Shown here one piece after another: positions 1-6,878 of a DNA stretch of 40,124 bases; the stretch's first letter is position 1, and every line of letters starts with the position of its first letter. Both the position numbers and the translations under genes were made by a program. The stretch lies in the NCBI GenBank assembly GCA_002011735.1, contig MTOQ01000052.1:1-40124 (forward strand), in the 5' to 3' direction. The notes beneath the pieces are model-generated. The model saw nothing but the letters and a program-made list of their open reading frames with translations, searched no databases and was not told the DNA's origin. Source of the stretch: Nitrospirae bacterium JdFR-81. GTDB taxonomy: Bacteria; Nitrospirota; Thermodesulfovibrionia; UBA6902.

Positions 1-113
1 GAGGCTTCTTCTTTATCCCTGGGGACGAAGGGTCTGATATTCCTCCTCTTCCATGGTTTATTATTCTCACAGTGGATACTATGTCCTAACCGGAAAGAGG
101 GGGGCTATTGACA
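1..113. repeat. Left copy of contig-end inverted repeat
   Basis: Bases 1-99 match the reverse complement of 40025-40123 with only three mismatches (at 67, 70 and 71) and no gaps. After eight unmatched bases (100-107), TTGACA recurs at the same spacing (108-113 here; 40011-40016 on the other strand at the right end). Both copies lie upstream of the first gene at their end (rho here, metK there) in the same orientation relative to that gene. No protein is recognised in it. A dispersed element such as an IS end, at which assembly stopped, is the simplest reading; that is inference. Confidence 0.9.
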
Positions 114-136
114 AAATTATCTCGTTCTGTTTTACT
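108..136 (+). promoter_or_regulatory. Candidate promoter upstream of rho, partly inside the end repeat
   Basis: A perfect -35 TTGACA (108-113) is followed after 17 bases by TTTACT (131-136, 4 of 6 to consensus). A better -10, TATAAT at 136-141, is 22 bases from the -35, which is too far for normal sigma-70 spacing. The -35 belongs to the repeat shared with the right end of the window. About 105 bases of leader would then precede the rho start codon. Confidence 0.35.
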
Positions 137-244
137 ATAATCAACGGTTCTTCTTTTTAATCCCTTAAATACATAAGGTAAGAAACCCCCGGAGAGTTAT
201 TTTTTCAAAATAGGCATTCCCTCAAAGAAAGGAAGTAAAGCATC

Positions 245-1525
245 ATGGCAGAAAAGACAAAGACCCAGAATGATACCATGAATCTAACAGACCTGAAGGA
301 GATGACCATCGAGGAGTTGACAAAACTTGCCAAGAGCCTGAATGTTGAAGGGGCAAGGGGCATGAGAAAACAGGACCTCATCTTTGCCATCCTCCAGGCC
401 CAGACCGAGAAGACCGGCCTCATCTTTGGCGAAGGGGTCCTCGAGATACTCCCTGATGGATTCGGTTTTCTCCGCTCACCTGACTACAGTTATCTACCAG
501 GGCCTGACGATATATATGTCTCACCATCACAGATAAGGAGGTTCAACCTGAGGACAGGGGATCTCGTGACAGGGCAGATAAGGCCTCCGAAAGAGAGTGA
601 ACGATACTTCGCCCTGCTCAAGGTAGAGGCTGTCAACCATGAATCGCCTGAGGAGAATATAGAAAGACCACTCTTTGACAACCTCATCCCGTATTATCCA
701 ACAAAGGCGATAAACCTTGAATACAACAAAGAGGACTATTCCACAAGGGTGATGGCCCTTGTTACACCCATAGGAATGGGGCAGAGGGGCCTGATCGTTG
801 CAGCACCAAGGACAGGCAAGACGATGCTATTGCAGTCGGTCGCCAAGGCCATCAAGAAGAACCACCCTGATATCCACCTTATAGTCCTGCTCATAGATGA
901 GAGGCCCGAGGAGGTCACGGACTGGAAGAGACAGGTGAAGGCCGAGATAATAAGCTCGACATTTGATGAGCCACCACAGAGGCATATACAGGTGTCCGAG
1001 ATGGTCATCGAGAGGGCAAAGAGACTCGTTGAGATAAAAAAGGATGTGGTGATACTCCTTGACTCCATAACGAGGCTTGCAAGGGCATATAATGCCGTAA
1101 TCCCTGCAAGTGGCAAGGTGCTCTCAGGAGGACTCGACTCCAACGCACTCCAGCGGCCAAAGAGGTTCTTCGGCACAGCCAGGAACATCGAGAACGGAGG
1201 CAGTCTCACAATCCTTGCTACCGCACTGATTGACACTGGAAGCAGGATGGATGATGTCATCTTCGAGGAGTTCAAAGGGACCGGTAATATGGAGCTGCAC
1301 CTTGACAGAAAGCTCGTCGACAAGAGGATATTCCCGAGTATAAATATAAACGCCTCTGGAACAAGGAAGGAAGAACTGCTGGTGGACAAGAATACACTGC
1401 AGAGGATGTGGATATTGAGGAAGGTGCTTCATTCATTGAGCACTGTTGAGAGCATGGAGTTCCTACTTGATAAACTCAAGGGGACAAAGAATAACAAAGA
1501 GTTCCTCGATATGATGAATAAGTGA
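245..1525 (+). CDS. rho: Transcription termination factor Rho
   Basis: The hexameric RNA helicase that loads on untranslated RNA and ends transcription. The protein is 426 aa, close to the usual 419-430. It has an N-terminal Rho domain, the RNA-binding cold-shock fold (GFGFLRS, then [16 protein letters not shown]), and a RecA-type motor with Walker A APRTGKT near residues 187-193, followed by [10 protein letters not shown] and the Q-loop/R-loop region ([21 protein letters not shown]). The start at 245 has a GGAAG Shine-Dalgarno 9 bases upstream (231-235). A second methionine 12 codons in aligns with the start of E. coli Rho, so the first residues are an extension or a choice of start. It is a single gene between the end repeat and the accessory segment. 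Confidence 0.97.
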   Translation: MAEKTKTQNDTMNLTDLKEMTIEELTKLAKSLNVEGARGMRKQDLIFAILQAQTEKTGLIFGEGVLEILPDGFGFLRSPDYSYLPGPDDIYVSPSQIRRFNLRTGDLVTGQIRPPKESERYFALLKVEAVNHESPEENIERPLFDNLIPYYPTKAINLEYNKEDYSTRVMALVTPIGMGQRGLIVAAPRTGKTMLLQSVAKAIKKNHPDIHLIVLLIDERPEEVTDWKRQVKAEIISSTFDEPPQRHIQVSEMVIERAKRLVEIKKDVVILLDSITRLARAYNAVIPASGKVLSGGLDSNALQRPKRFFGTARNIENGGSLTILATALIDTGSRMDDVIFEEFKGTGNMELHLDRKLVDKRIFPSININASGTRKEELLVDKNTLQRMWILRKVLHSLSTVESMEFLLDKLKGTKNNKEFLDMMNK

Positions 1526-1917
1526 TTGTGTCAGGGCATATCAGCCTGTTGAAGGGAACCATCCACCCCTTGGAATTCGATAGTTTTATCAACTTACACA
1601 GTTTGATGGACAGCCCCAATTATTCAAAACGAAGAGAAAATAGCAGTTGCTTAAGAAGATAAAACTAATGCCATATAAGATATGTAATCTGTTAGACTGA
1701 GCATCCAATCAACGCAAATTGTACAGAGCATTCTTATATCTGTTTCTTAAAGACTTCTCGATATCAAAAACCTCTTTCTTTTGAGAAATATAATAGTTTA
1801 TTCTACTGACGCAATGAGAAAAGTGCGATGTTCAATTTTTAAAGGGATGTCTATGCTGATCTAAAATATGCTAAAATTAAGGTGCATTGTCTCAACACAA
1901 GAAGAAATTAGAAAATC
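1526..1917. other. AT-rich gene-free stretch
   Basis: No intact gene, tRNA or clear rho terminator is visible here. Base composition becomes AT-rich after about 1590, unlike the flanking rho gene. On the minus strand, 1709-1831 is open for about 40 codons, reads like protein (it contains FDIEKSLRNRYKNALYN) and ends in TGA, but has a stop just upstream and no usable start, so it may be the tail of a lost gene. Just upstream of the next gene, TATGCTAAAAT (1867-1877) could hold a -10 element. Confidence 0.5.
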
Positions 1918-2130
1918 ATGATAAGGAATCTTCAAAAGATTGAAGCCTTTGAAAAAGAATTCATCAAAAGAGATAAAAGCCTCTCTTACGAAAAGGCTCT
2001 CAAGATCTTTACATCCCTATGGAAGGAAGGGATGGATCTTGGAGTCCTGCCTCCTCAAGACCCCATGGAAGGTATAGAGATTGATATCAAAATTGCAAAG
2101 ATCTTGAACTCATGTTTGAAGAACTCTTAG
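1918..2130 (+). CDS. Small protein paired with a nucleotidyltransferase (possible antitoxin-like partner)
   Basis: A 70-aa charged, mostly helical protein without a domain I can name. Its C-terminal half (DLGVLPPQDPMEGIEIDIKI) looks conserved in style, and small proteins of this kind occur upstream of MNT-fold nucleotidyltransferases. It overlaps the next gene by 19 bases, implying translational coupling. The ribosome site is weak (AAGAAGAA about 10 bases upstream of the ATG). It uses AGA as well as AGG for arginine and is AT-richer than the core genes, which suggests transfer. A role as partner or neutraliser of the nucleotidyltransferase is inferred from position only. Confidence 0.65.
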   Translation: MIRNLQKIEAFEKEFIKRDKSLSYEKALKIFTSLWKEGMDLGVLPPQDPMEGIEIDIKIAKILNSCLKNS

Positions 2131-2669
2131 CGAAATTAGCTGCCTCTCTTGATAGACACAGAATACCCTATATGATCATTGGTGGACAGGCTGTACTTGT
2201 CTACGGAGAACCAAGACTCACAAGGGATATAGATATTACTCTTGGTGTTGATGTTGATCGTTTAACAGATATTCTTTCAATAGCACAGGAGGCATCTTTA
2301 AAATCTTTACCTGACAAGATTGAAACTTTTGTAAAAGAGACAATGGTTTTGCCAGCAATTGATGAGGCTACTGGAATCAGGGTGGATTTTATATTCTCTT
2401 ATACTCCTTATGAAAGAGAGGCAATCAGCAGGGCAAATAAGATAAAGATTCTCAATCAAGAGGTCTGTTTTGCTTCTGTAGAGGATGTAATAATACACAA
2501 GGTCTTTGCAGGAAGAGCACGAGATATTGAGGACATTAAATCCATATTAATTAAAAACAGAGATATAGACACAGAATACATAAGAAGGTGGCTTAAGGAA
2601 TTTGATACCTCACTGGGAGAGGATAGATTTTTGAATACCTTTATTGAATTACTGAAAGAGATATCTTAA
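2112..2669 (+). CDS. MNT-fold nucleotidyltransferase (AbiEii/DUF6036-like)
   Basis: A 185-aa stand-alone nucleotidyltransferase of the polymerase-beta superfamily. The fold signature is visible: the glycine-rich IIGGQAVLVYG (about 22-32), the metal-binding RDIDITL (about 38-44, two Asp), and a third acidic strand VDFIFSY (about 95-101). A C-terminal helical part follows, with EDVIIHKVFAGRARDIEDI, typical of the AbiEii/DUF6036 group. Family members are toxins of type IV-like systems or enzymes that add nucleotides to tRNA or proteins; the target here is unknown. It overlaps the 70-aa gene and ends 10 bases before the 50-bp repeat. Confidence 0.85.
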   Translation: MFEELLAKLAASLDRHRIPYMIIGGQAVLVYGEPRLTRDIDITLGVDVDRLTDILSIAQEASLKSLPDKIETFVKETMVLPAIDEATGIRVDFIFSYTPYEREAISRANKIKILNQEVCFASVEDVIIHKVFAGRARDIEDIKSILIKNRDIDTEYIRRWLKEFDTSLGEDRFLNTFIELLKEIS

Positions 2670-2679
2670 ATAAAAACTC

Positions 2680-2729
2680 TAACAATCCCTTCCTGCGGAG
2701 GGCTAAAGCCGTCACAGAAATTGGTGTTA
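2680..2729 (+). repeat. 50-bp direct repeat, copy 1 (attC-like hairpin)
   Basis: Identical over all 50 bases to 3217-3266. The ends are inverted (TAACA at the left, TGTTA at the right). Inside, CC/GG, CTG/CAG and CGG/CCG segments can pair with small bulges, giving one long imperfect hairpin. This copy begins 10 bases after the nucleotidyltransferase stop and ends 15 bases before the DUF4160 start. The flank reads TCTAAC at the left, matching the YYYAAC half of an integron attC core, but GTTATGG at the right does not match GTTRRRY well. Confidence 0.9.
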
Positions 2730-2744
2730 TGGTAAAATTAAAAT

Positions 2745-2984
2745 ATGAGTCCAACAATATTTTTCGAAAAAGGGTATCGGTTCTTTTTCTTCTCACGAGA
2801 AGAACCAAGGATGCATGTTCATATATATTGTGCTGATGGTGAAGCTAAATTCTGGTTAGAACCGGAGATAGAACTTGCAAAAAATTTTAAGCTTTCAAGG
2901 AAACAATTAAAAGAAATTGAAAATATCTTAGAGGAGCATTACGATGAAATCAAGTCAGCTTGGCAGGAATGGTTTAAAAGTTGA
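2745..2984 (+). CDS. DUF4160 family protein
   Basis: A 79-aa protein with the DUF4160 pattern: an N-terminal 'SPTIFFEKGYRFFFFSREE' strand pair, the conserved 'EPRMHVHIYCADGEAKFWL' core (about 20-38), then a helix with 'SRKQLKEIENILEEH'. DUF4160 genes are usually found directly before a DUF2442 gene, as here; the pair is widely listed as toxin-antitoxin-like, but its activity is not established. There is no clear Shine-Dalgarno before the ATG. It starts 15 bases after one repeat copy, and its end overlaps the next gene by 41 bases. Confidence 0.85.
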   Translation: MSPTIFFEKGYRFFFFSREEPRMHVHIYCADGEAKFWLEPEIELAKNFKLSRKQLKEIENILEEHYDEIKSAWQEWFKS

Positions 2985-3213
2985 GGTAACTAATATATCA
3001 AGTCATGGTATATGGTTATTAACCAGAGACAAGGAGTTATTTTTATCTTATGATGATTTCCCCTGGTTTAAAGATGTGCCGGTTAAGAAAATATTAAATG
3101 TGGAAGAAGTAACACCAGATCATTTTTACTGGCCTGAACTTGATGTGGATCTGAGTATTGAAATTATAGAACATCCTGATAGATTTCCTCTAAAAGCCAA
3201 AATGAACAGATGA
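2944..3213 (+). CDS. DUF2442 family protein
   Basis: An 89-aa DUF2442 protein. The core 'GIWLLTRDKELFLSYDDFPWFKD' followed by 'ILNVEEVTPDHFYWPELDVDL' is the family's hallmark (describing how the domain reads: a small beta-rich fold then the W-P-E-L-D-V-D-L end). The start at 2944 has a strong GAGGAG Shine-Dalgarno (2931-2936) seven bases upstream inside the DUF4160 gene, which supports the 41-base overlap and coupled translation. Its stop lies three bases before the second repeat copy. It is probably the partner of the DUF4160 protein; which one is toxic, if either, cannot be told. Confidence 0.87.
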   Translation: MKSSQLGRNGLKVEVTNISSHGIWLLTRDKELFLSYDDFPWFKDVPVKKILNVEEVTPDHFYWPELDVDLSIEIIEHPDRFPLKAKMNR

Positions 3214-3216
3214 CCA

Positions 3217-3266
3217 TAACAATCCCTTCCTGCGGAGGGCTAAAGCCGTCACAGAAATTGGTGTTA
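3217..3266 (+). repeat. 50-bp direct repeat, copy 2 (attC-like hairpin)
   Basis: Perfect copy of 2680-2729, starting three bases after the DUF2442 stop. The two copies exactly bracket the DUF4160/DUF2442 pair, so the unit '15-base leader, two genes, repeat' is 537 bp long. The right flank reads GTTAGTT, again only partly matching the attC consensus. No integrase gene is in the window. Confidence 0.9.
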
Positions 3267-3322
3267 GTTTAAATAGATACAGGTACAGGGATATATGCCA
3301 GCAAATCCACTTATAAACAAGG

Positions 3323-3355
3323 CAAAAACCTGCACTTACGAAGTGCAGGTTTTTG
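3323..3355. terminator. Bidirectional intrinsic terminator
   Basis: A perfect 14-bp stem (3324-3337 with 3341-3354) with a three-base ACG loop. The GC core CCTGCACTT is flanked by A5 on the left and T5 on the right, so it ends transcripts from both directions. It separates the plus-strand accessory genes from the minus-strand gene that ends at 3362. Confidence 0.93.
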
Positions 3356-3361
3356 GGGTAT

Positions 3362-4987
3362 TTATGTTGGGCATATTACCCTGCCGAGTATCTCTGTGAG
3401 CCTCAGATTCTCTGAGTAATCCACAGGACAGTCGATAACAGAGGGCCTGCGCTGTGAAAGGGCATCAGTGAGGATGTGGCCAAGCTCGCCCTCGCCTTCG
3501 ACCCTGTAGCCCTTTGCACCAAATGACTCGGCAAGCCTCACAAAATCGGGATTACCAAAGCTGCACCCAAACTCGTGGCCGAACCTCTTCATCTGTTTCC
3601 ATGAGATCATCCCATACGCCCTGTCGTTGAACACAAGGCACACAATGGGCAGGTTATATCTGAGCGCGGTCTCGAGCTCTGCCACACTCATCATGAAGCC
3701 ACCGTCTCCCATCACGGCCACGACATTCCTTTCGGGGTGGAGCATCTTTGCACTCAGTGCCGCTGGAAGGGCAAAGCCCATGGATGCAAAGCCATTGGAT
3801 ATGATCGATGTGAGGGGTTCGTATGCAGGATAAAACCTCGCCAGCCATATCTTGTGTGCACCAACATCACTGACCAGGATATCCTCCCTCCCAAGGGCCT
3901 CCCTGAGCTCTTTGACTATTCTCTGGGGCTTTAACGGGAAACCGCTGAGGTCCTGCATGAATGGAGAATCCATTGACTCCCTGAGCCTGAAGAAGTACTC
4001 GCCTTCTTTATCAAAATCTATAAGCTCATTCAGCCTCCTCAATGTCTCCTTGATATCACCCACCAGCGGGAATGCATTGTAGCGGGCGTCTACCTCAGGA
4101 GGTGTAAACCCTATGTGGATGACCTTCTTGTCACCACCAGGGTTCCAGTACAGGGGACTGAACTCCACAAAATCATATCCAATGGCGATAATGAGGTCTG
4201 CCCTCTCAAAACCACATGATATATAGTCCTTTGACTGGAGGCCTGTGGTTGAGAGGAAGAGCCTGCTGTCAGCAGGGATCGCACCCATCCCCATGAATGT
4301 GGTCGTCACGGCGATGTTTGCCCTTTCTGCAAAGGCCCTCAGTTCATGAGAGGCACCTGCCCTGATAACCCCATTGCCTGCGAGTATGAGCGGGTTCTCT
4401 GCCTCCTTTATCATCTCCACGGCCTTCCTGACCCTTGACCCGTCTGCAGGCGGACAGGCACCATCCAGATATTCAAGGGGTTCACCCCATGCCTGCATGC
4501 CTGCAACATCCTGCGGGACCTCTATGTGGGTGGGGCCCGGCTTCTCAAGGGTGGCTATCATGAACGCCTTCCTGATAACCTCTGGTATCACATCAGGCCT
4601 CTCAACCCTTATATTCCATTTCGTCAGTGGCCTGAAGACAGAGAGTATATCAACATATTGATGGGACTCCTTATGGAACTCTGATAGCTCGGTCTGTCCT
4701 GTGATGGCCACCATGGGAGAGAAGTCAAGAAGGGCATCTGCGGTGCCGGTTATAAGATTGGTTGCACCTGGGCCAAGTGTGGAGAGGCAGACACCAGGGC
4801 GGTGCGTCAACCTGCCCCATGCGTTTGCCATGAATGCGGCTGCCTGTTCATGCCTTGTTGTGATAAAGGTGATATCTGAGCTCCTTATCGCCTCGAGCAA
4901 CTCAAGGGTCTCCTCGCCAGGGATACCAAATACATGACGTATACCCTCTGCCTCAAGACACCTGACGAACAGCTCAGAGGCCTTCAT
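3362..4987 (-). CDS. Acetolactate synthase-like ThDP-dependent enzyme
   Basis: A 541-aa enzyme of the thiamine-diphosphate acetolactate synthase/pyruvate oxidase family, closest by eye to the stand-alone AlsS/PRK08322 group labelled acetolactate synthase large subunit. Seen: ELFVRCLEAEGIRHVFGIPGE at the start, the cofactor-activating Glu in TRHEQAA (Glu47), LSTLGPGATNL, and the ThDP motif beginning GDGGF near 427 and closing with FNDRAYG near 454-460. No regulatory (small) subunit gene is nearby, so it is more likely catabolic or of another specificity than the branched-chain biosynthetic enzyme. Its ATG overlaps the stop of the upstream phosphatase gene by four bases (ATGA), so the two are co-translated. 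Confidence 0.85.
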   Translation of the reverse strand: MKASELFVRCLEAEGIRHVFGIPGEETLELLEAIRSSDITFITTRHEQAAAFMANAWGRLTHRPGVCLSTLGPGATNLITGTADALLDFSPMVAITGQTELSEFHKESHQYVDILSVFRPLTKWNIRVERPDVIPEVIRKAFMIATLEKPGPTHIEVPQDVAGMQAWGEPLEYLDGACPPADGSRVRKAVEMIKEAENPLILAGNGVIRAGASHELRAFAERANIAVTTTFMGMGAIPADSRLFLSTTGLQSKDYISCGFERADLIIAIGYDFVEFSPLYWNPGGDKKVIHIGFTPPEVDARYNAFPLVGDIKETLRRLNELIDFDKEGEYFFRLRESMDSPFMQDLSGFPLKPQRIVKELREALGREDILVSDVGAHKIWLARFYPAYEPLTSIISNGFASMGFALPAALSAKMLHPERNVVAVMGDGGFMMSVAELETALRYNLPIVCLVFNDRAYGMISWKQMKRFGHEFGCSFGNPDFVRLAESFGAKGYRVEGEGELGHILTDALSQRRPSVIDCPVDYSENLRLTEILGRVICPT

Positions 4988-5643
4988 GACATGAGCTCCC
5001 TGAAGTCATATATGGTCATGAATTCATCAGACCGCTTTGGTTCTGCCTTTGAGTTTGCCACCGCCTTAAGGAGTAGATACCTTATACCATAATCCCTGGC
5101 CACCCTCAATACCTCCTCGGTATCGTCTATAAACAGGGAACGGGCCTTCTCAAAACCGAGCCTCTTCTCGGCCTCCTGCCAGAACTGGATGTATTCCTTT
5201 GGATAGCCAACATCAAAGGAGCATAACACGGAGTCAAAGTACCTGCCTATCTGCGTCTTCTTGAACTTCAGGTTTATGGTCTTATAATGGGCATTTGTGA
5301 GGAGGAACACCTTCTTCCTCCTCCTTCGCAACATCTTCAGGAAGTCTATCACATGGGGATGGACCTCTATGAGGTGTTTGACCTGCTCCTTGAGTGCCGG
5401 TATATCGAGGTTCAGCTCCCTTGACCAGTAGTCGATGTCGCACCAGTTCAATGTCCTCTCCTGTGACTTGTATGTCCTGAACAGGTAGTCCCTTGCTGCA
5501 CCAAATGTCATATTGTGCTTCTCGGCATACCTTTCGGGCACGAGATGCCCCCAGAAGTAATCATCGAAATACAGATCGAGCAGTGTGCCGTCCATATCCA
5601 GCAGGACAAAGTCTATCTCGTTTAAAGGTATATCAAGTGCCAT
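4984..5643 (-). CDS. yrfG: HAD-family nucleotidase, YrfG-like (GMP/IMP nucleotidase)
   Basis: A haloacid-dehalogenase-superfamily phosphatase strongly resembling E. coli YrfG (NudF-type GMP/IMP 5'-nucleotidase), e.g. VLLDMDGTLLDL, FWGHLVPE and LNWCDIDYWS. The catalytic motifs are DMDGT (16-20, Asp16 and Asp18), LLTNAH (114-119), Lys149 in GYPKE and FIDD (171-174). The ATG at 5643 sits 10 bases from an AGGAGG (5654-5659). A GTG at 5652 gives a three-residue extension but would be only one base from that site, so I prefer 5643. First gene of a two-gene operon with the ThDP enzyme; no metabolic link between the two is obvious. Confidence 0.87.
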   Translation of the reverse strand: MALDIPLNEIDFVLLDMDGTLLDLYFDDYFWGHLVPERYAEKHNMTFGAARDYLFRTYKSQERTLNWCDIDYWSRELNLDIPALKEQVKHLIEVHPHVIDFLKMLRRRRKKVFLLTNAHYKTINLKFKKTQIGRYFDSVLCSFDVGYPKEYIQFWQEAEKRLGFEKARSLFIDDTEEVLRVARDYGIRYLLLKAVANSKAEPKRSDEFMTIYDFRELMS

Positions 5644-5677
5644 ACCGGTCACCCCTCCTTACCCTGTTATCCTCACA

Positions 5678-5707
5678 ATTATAACCAACCCTTTCATCCC
5701 ATACCAA
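5678..5707 (-). promoter_or_regulatory. Candidate sigma-70 promoter for the phosphatase/ThDP-enzyme operon
   Basis: On the minus strand, a -10 TATAAT (5683 to 5678) is preceded after an 18-base spacer by TTGGTA (5707 to 5702, 4 of 6 to consensus). A transcript would start near 5671 and carry a leader of about 28 bases with the AGGAGG site. Confidence 0.55.
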
Positions 5708-5733
5708 TAGATCAAGGGGCATGGAACCCATAC

Positions 5734-6876
5734 TCACCCCCTCTGGCGTATCTCTATAATCGGTATCTCAGGAGGTGAAAAGAGCCTTACAGGCGGGCCT
5801 GCCGTCCCGATGCCGCCACTCACATATATGGCAGAGCCCCTTGAGAGTTCTCTATAGCTACTGTGGGGATAGAAGAAGAGCCTGACGATGATGTTAAGCG
5901 GGAATATCTGCCCGTTATGTGTATGGCCTGATAGCTGGAGGTCAAAGAGGCCGAGTGCCTCCTCATCAACAACGGGTTTATGTTTTAAGAGCAGTGTGAA
6001 TCTATCCCCTGGAAGTCCGGAGAGTATCTCCCTCTCTGACCTCTTGTGCCCCTCTTCCTCCTTTGACGGCCTGCTCTCTGCATCGTCAATACCCACGATA
6101 TTTATGGTGTTCTCCACCACCCTGCCCTCATTCCTCAATACCACAAACCCTGCCTCCTCAAGGAACCTCTGGGACCTCTTTATACCTGTGTAGAATTCGT
6201 GATTCCCTATTATGGCAAACTTCCCAAGTGGTGCCTCTAAGGATCTGAGCCTGTCCTTCAGTGGTTCGACATACTCTATGCCCCCGTCAATCAGGTCTCC
6301 TGTTGAGACGATGAGGTCAGGCCTCTCCTCCCTTATCCTCTTTATCGCCTTATCGAGCAGCCCGGCCCCCACTATGATACCAAGGTGGACATCTGAAAGC
6401 TGTGCGACCTTGATGCGTTCAACACCTGCAGGCAGCTTGTCGGTCTTTATGCTTATCCTTCTGAGTTCCAGGCTCCTTGCCCTGAAGAACCCGTAGAGGG
6501 TCAGGCATGCTGAGGCGGTCAGTGGTATAAAGAAAGACAGTGATGGAGGGAGTATAAATGCATCAAGATTCTGCCCAATGAGGGCACCACCATACACCAC
6601 CACCACATTATATATATCCAGGAAGACCGCGGGGAAGAAGAAGAGTATGAGGAGGCCCATCCATGTATAGCCGAAGAATGCAAAGGCCTTTGTCCAGGCC
6701 CCGCCACCCCTGAGTGAATAGAAATAGATGACCATGGGAGAGAAGGCCATCACAAAGAGGAAGAGGCCAAGGAGGAGGGTCAATGGACTGTTCAGGGGCA
6801 AGAGGTCCCTTGCCTTTAAAAATAGATAAAGGTGCGCAAGTGCATATGAGCCATGAAAGACGAGAAATATCAGCAT
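5734..6876 (-). CDS. Membrane-anchored metallophosphoesterase (YkuE/YaeI-like)
   Basis: A 380-aa protein with four hydrophobic segments in its first 131 residues (about 1-20, 31-53, 64-90, 110-131), then a calcineurin-like metallophosphoesterase domain. The metal ligands are in SDVHLG (161-166), GDLIDGG (193-199), GNHEFY (224-229), LKHKP (297-301) and GHTHNGQ (317-323), all intact. Related proteins cleave pyrophosphate bonds of lipid A precursors or act on phospholipids; the substrate here is not shown. It starts two bases after the stop of the TolC-family gene, so the two form an operon and an envelope role is likely. Confidence 0.88.
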   Translation of the reverse strand: MLIFLVFHGSYALAHLYLFLKARDLLPLNSPLTLLLGLFLFVMAFSPMVIYFYSLRGGGAWTKAFAFFGYTWMGLLILFFFPAVFLDIYNVVVVYGGALIGQNLDAFILPPSLSFFIPLTASACLTLYGFFRARSLELRRISIKTDKLPAGVERIKVAQLSDVHLGIIVGAGLLDKAIKRIREERPDLIVSTGDLIDGGIEYVEPLKDRLRSLEAPLGKFAIIGNHEFYTGIKRSQRFLEEAGFVVLRNEGRVVENTINIVGIDDAESRPSKEEEGHKRSEREILSGLPGDRFTLLLKHKPVVDEEALGLFDLQLSGHTHNGQIFPLNIIVRLFFYPHSSYRELSRGSAIYVSGGIGTAGPPVRLFSPPEIPIIEIRQRG

Positions 6877-6878
6877 CG

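Noticed and set aside
736-1389. 217-codon open frame on the minus strand inside rho
   Set aside because: Antisense shadow of rho; serine/leucine-rich low-complexity translation and no ribosome site.
2680-3266. CRISPR array
   Set aside because: Only two copies 487 bases apart, with genes between them; no regular spacers or cas genes.
5660-5685. Minus-strand AATTGTGAGGATAACA resembles the lac operator
   Set aside because: One base pair shorter at the centre than lacO and without its palindromic right arm; no LacI-type gene or sugar genes nearby. Best read as chance between promoter and ribosome site.
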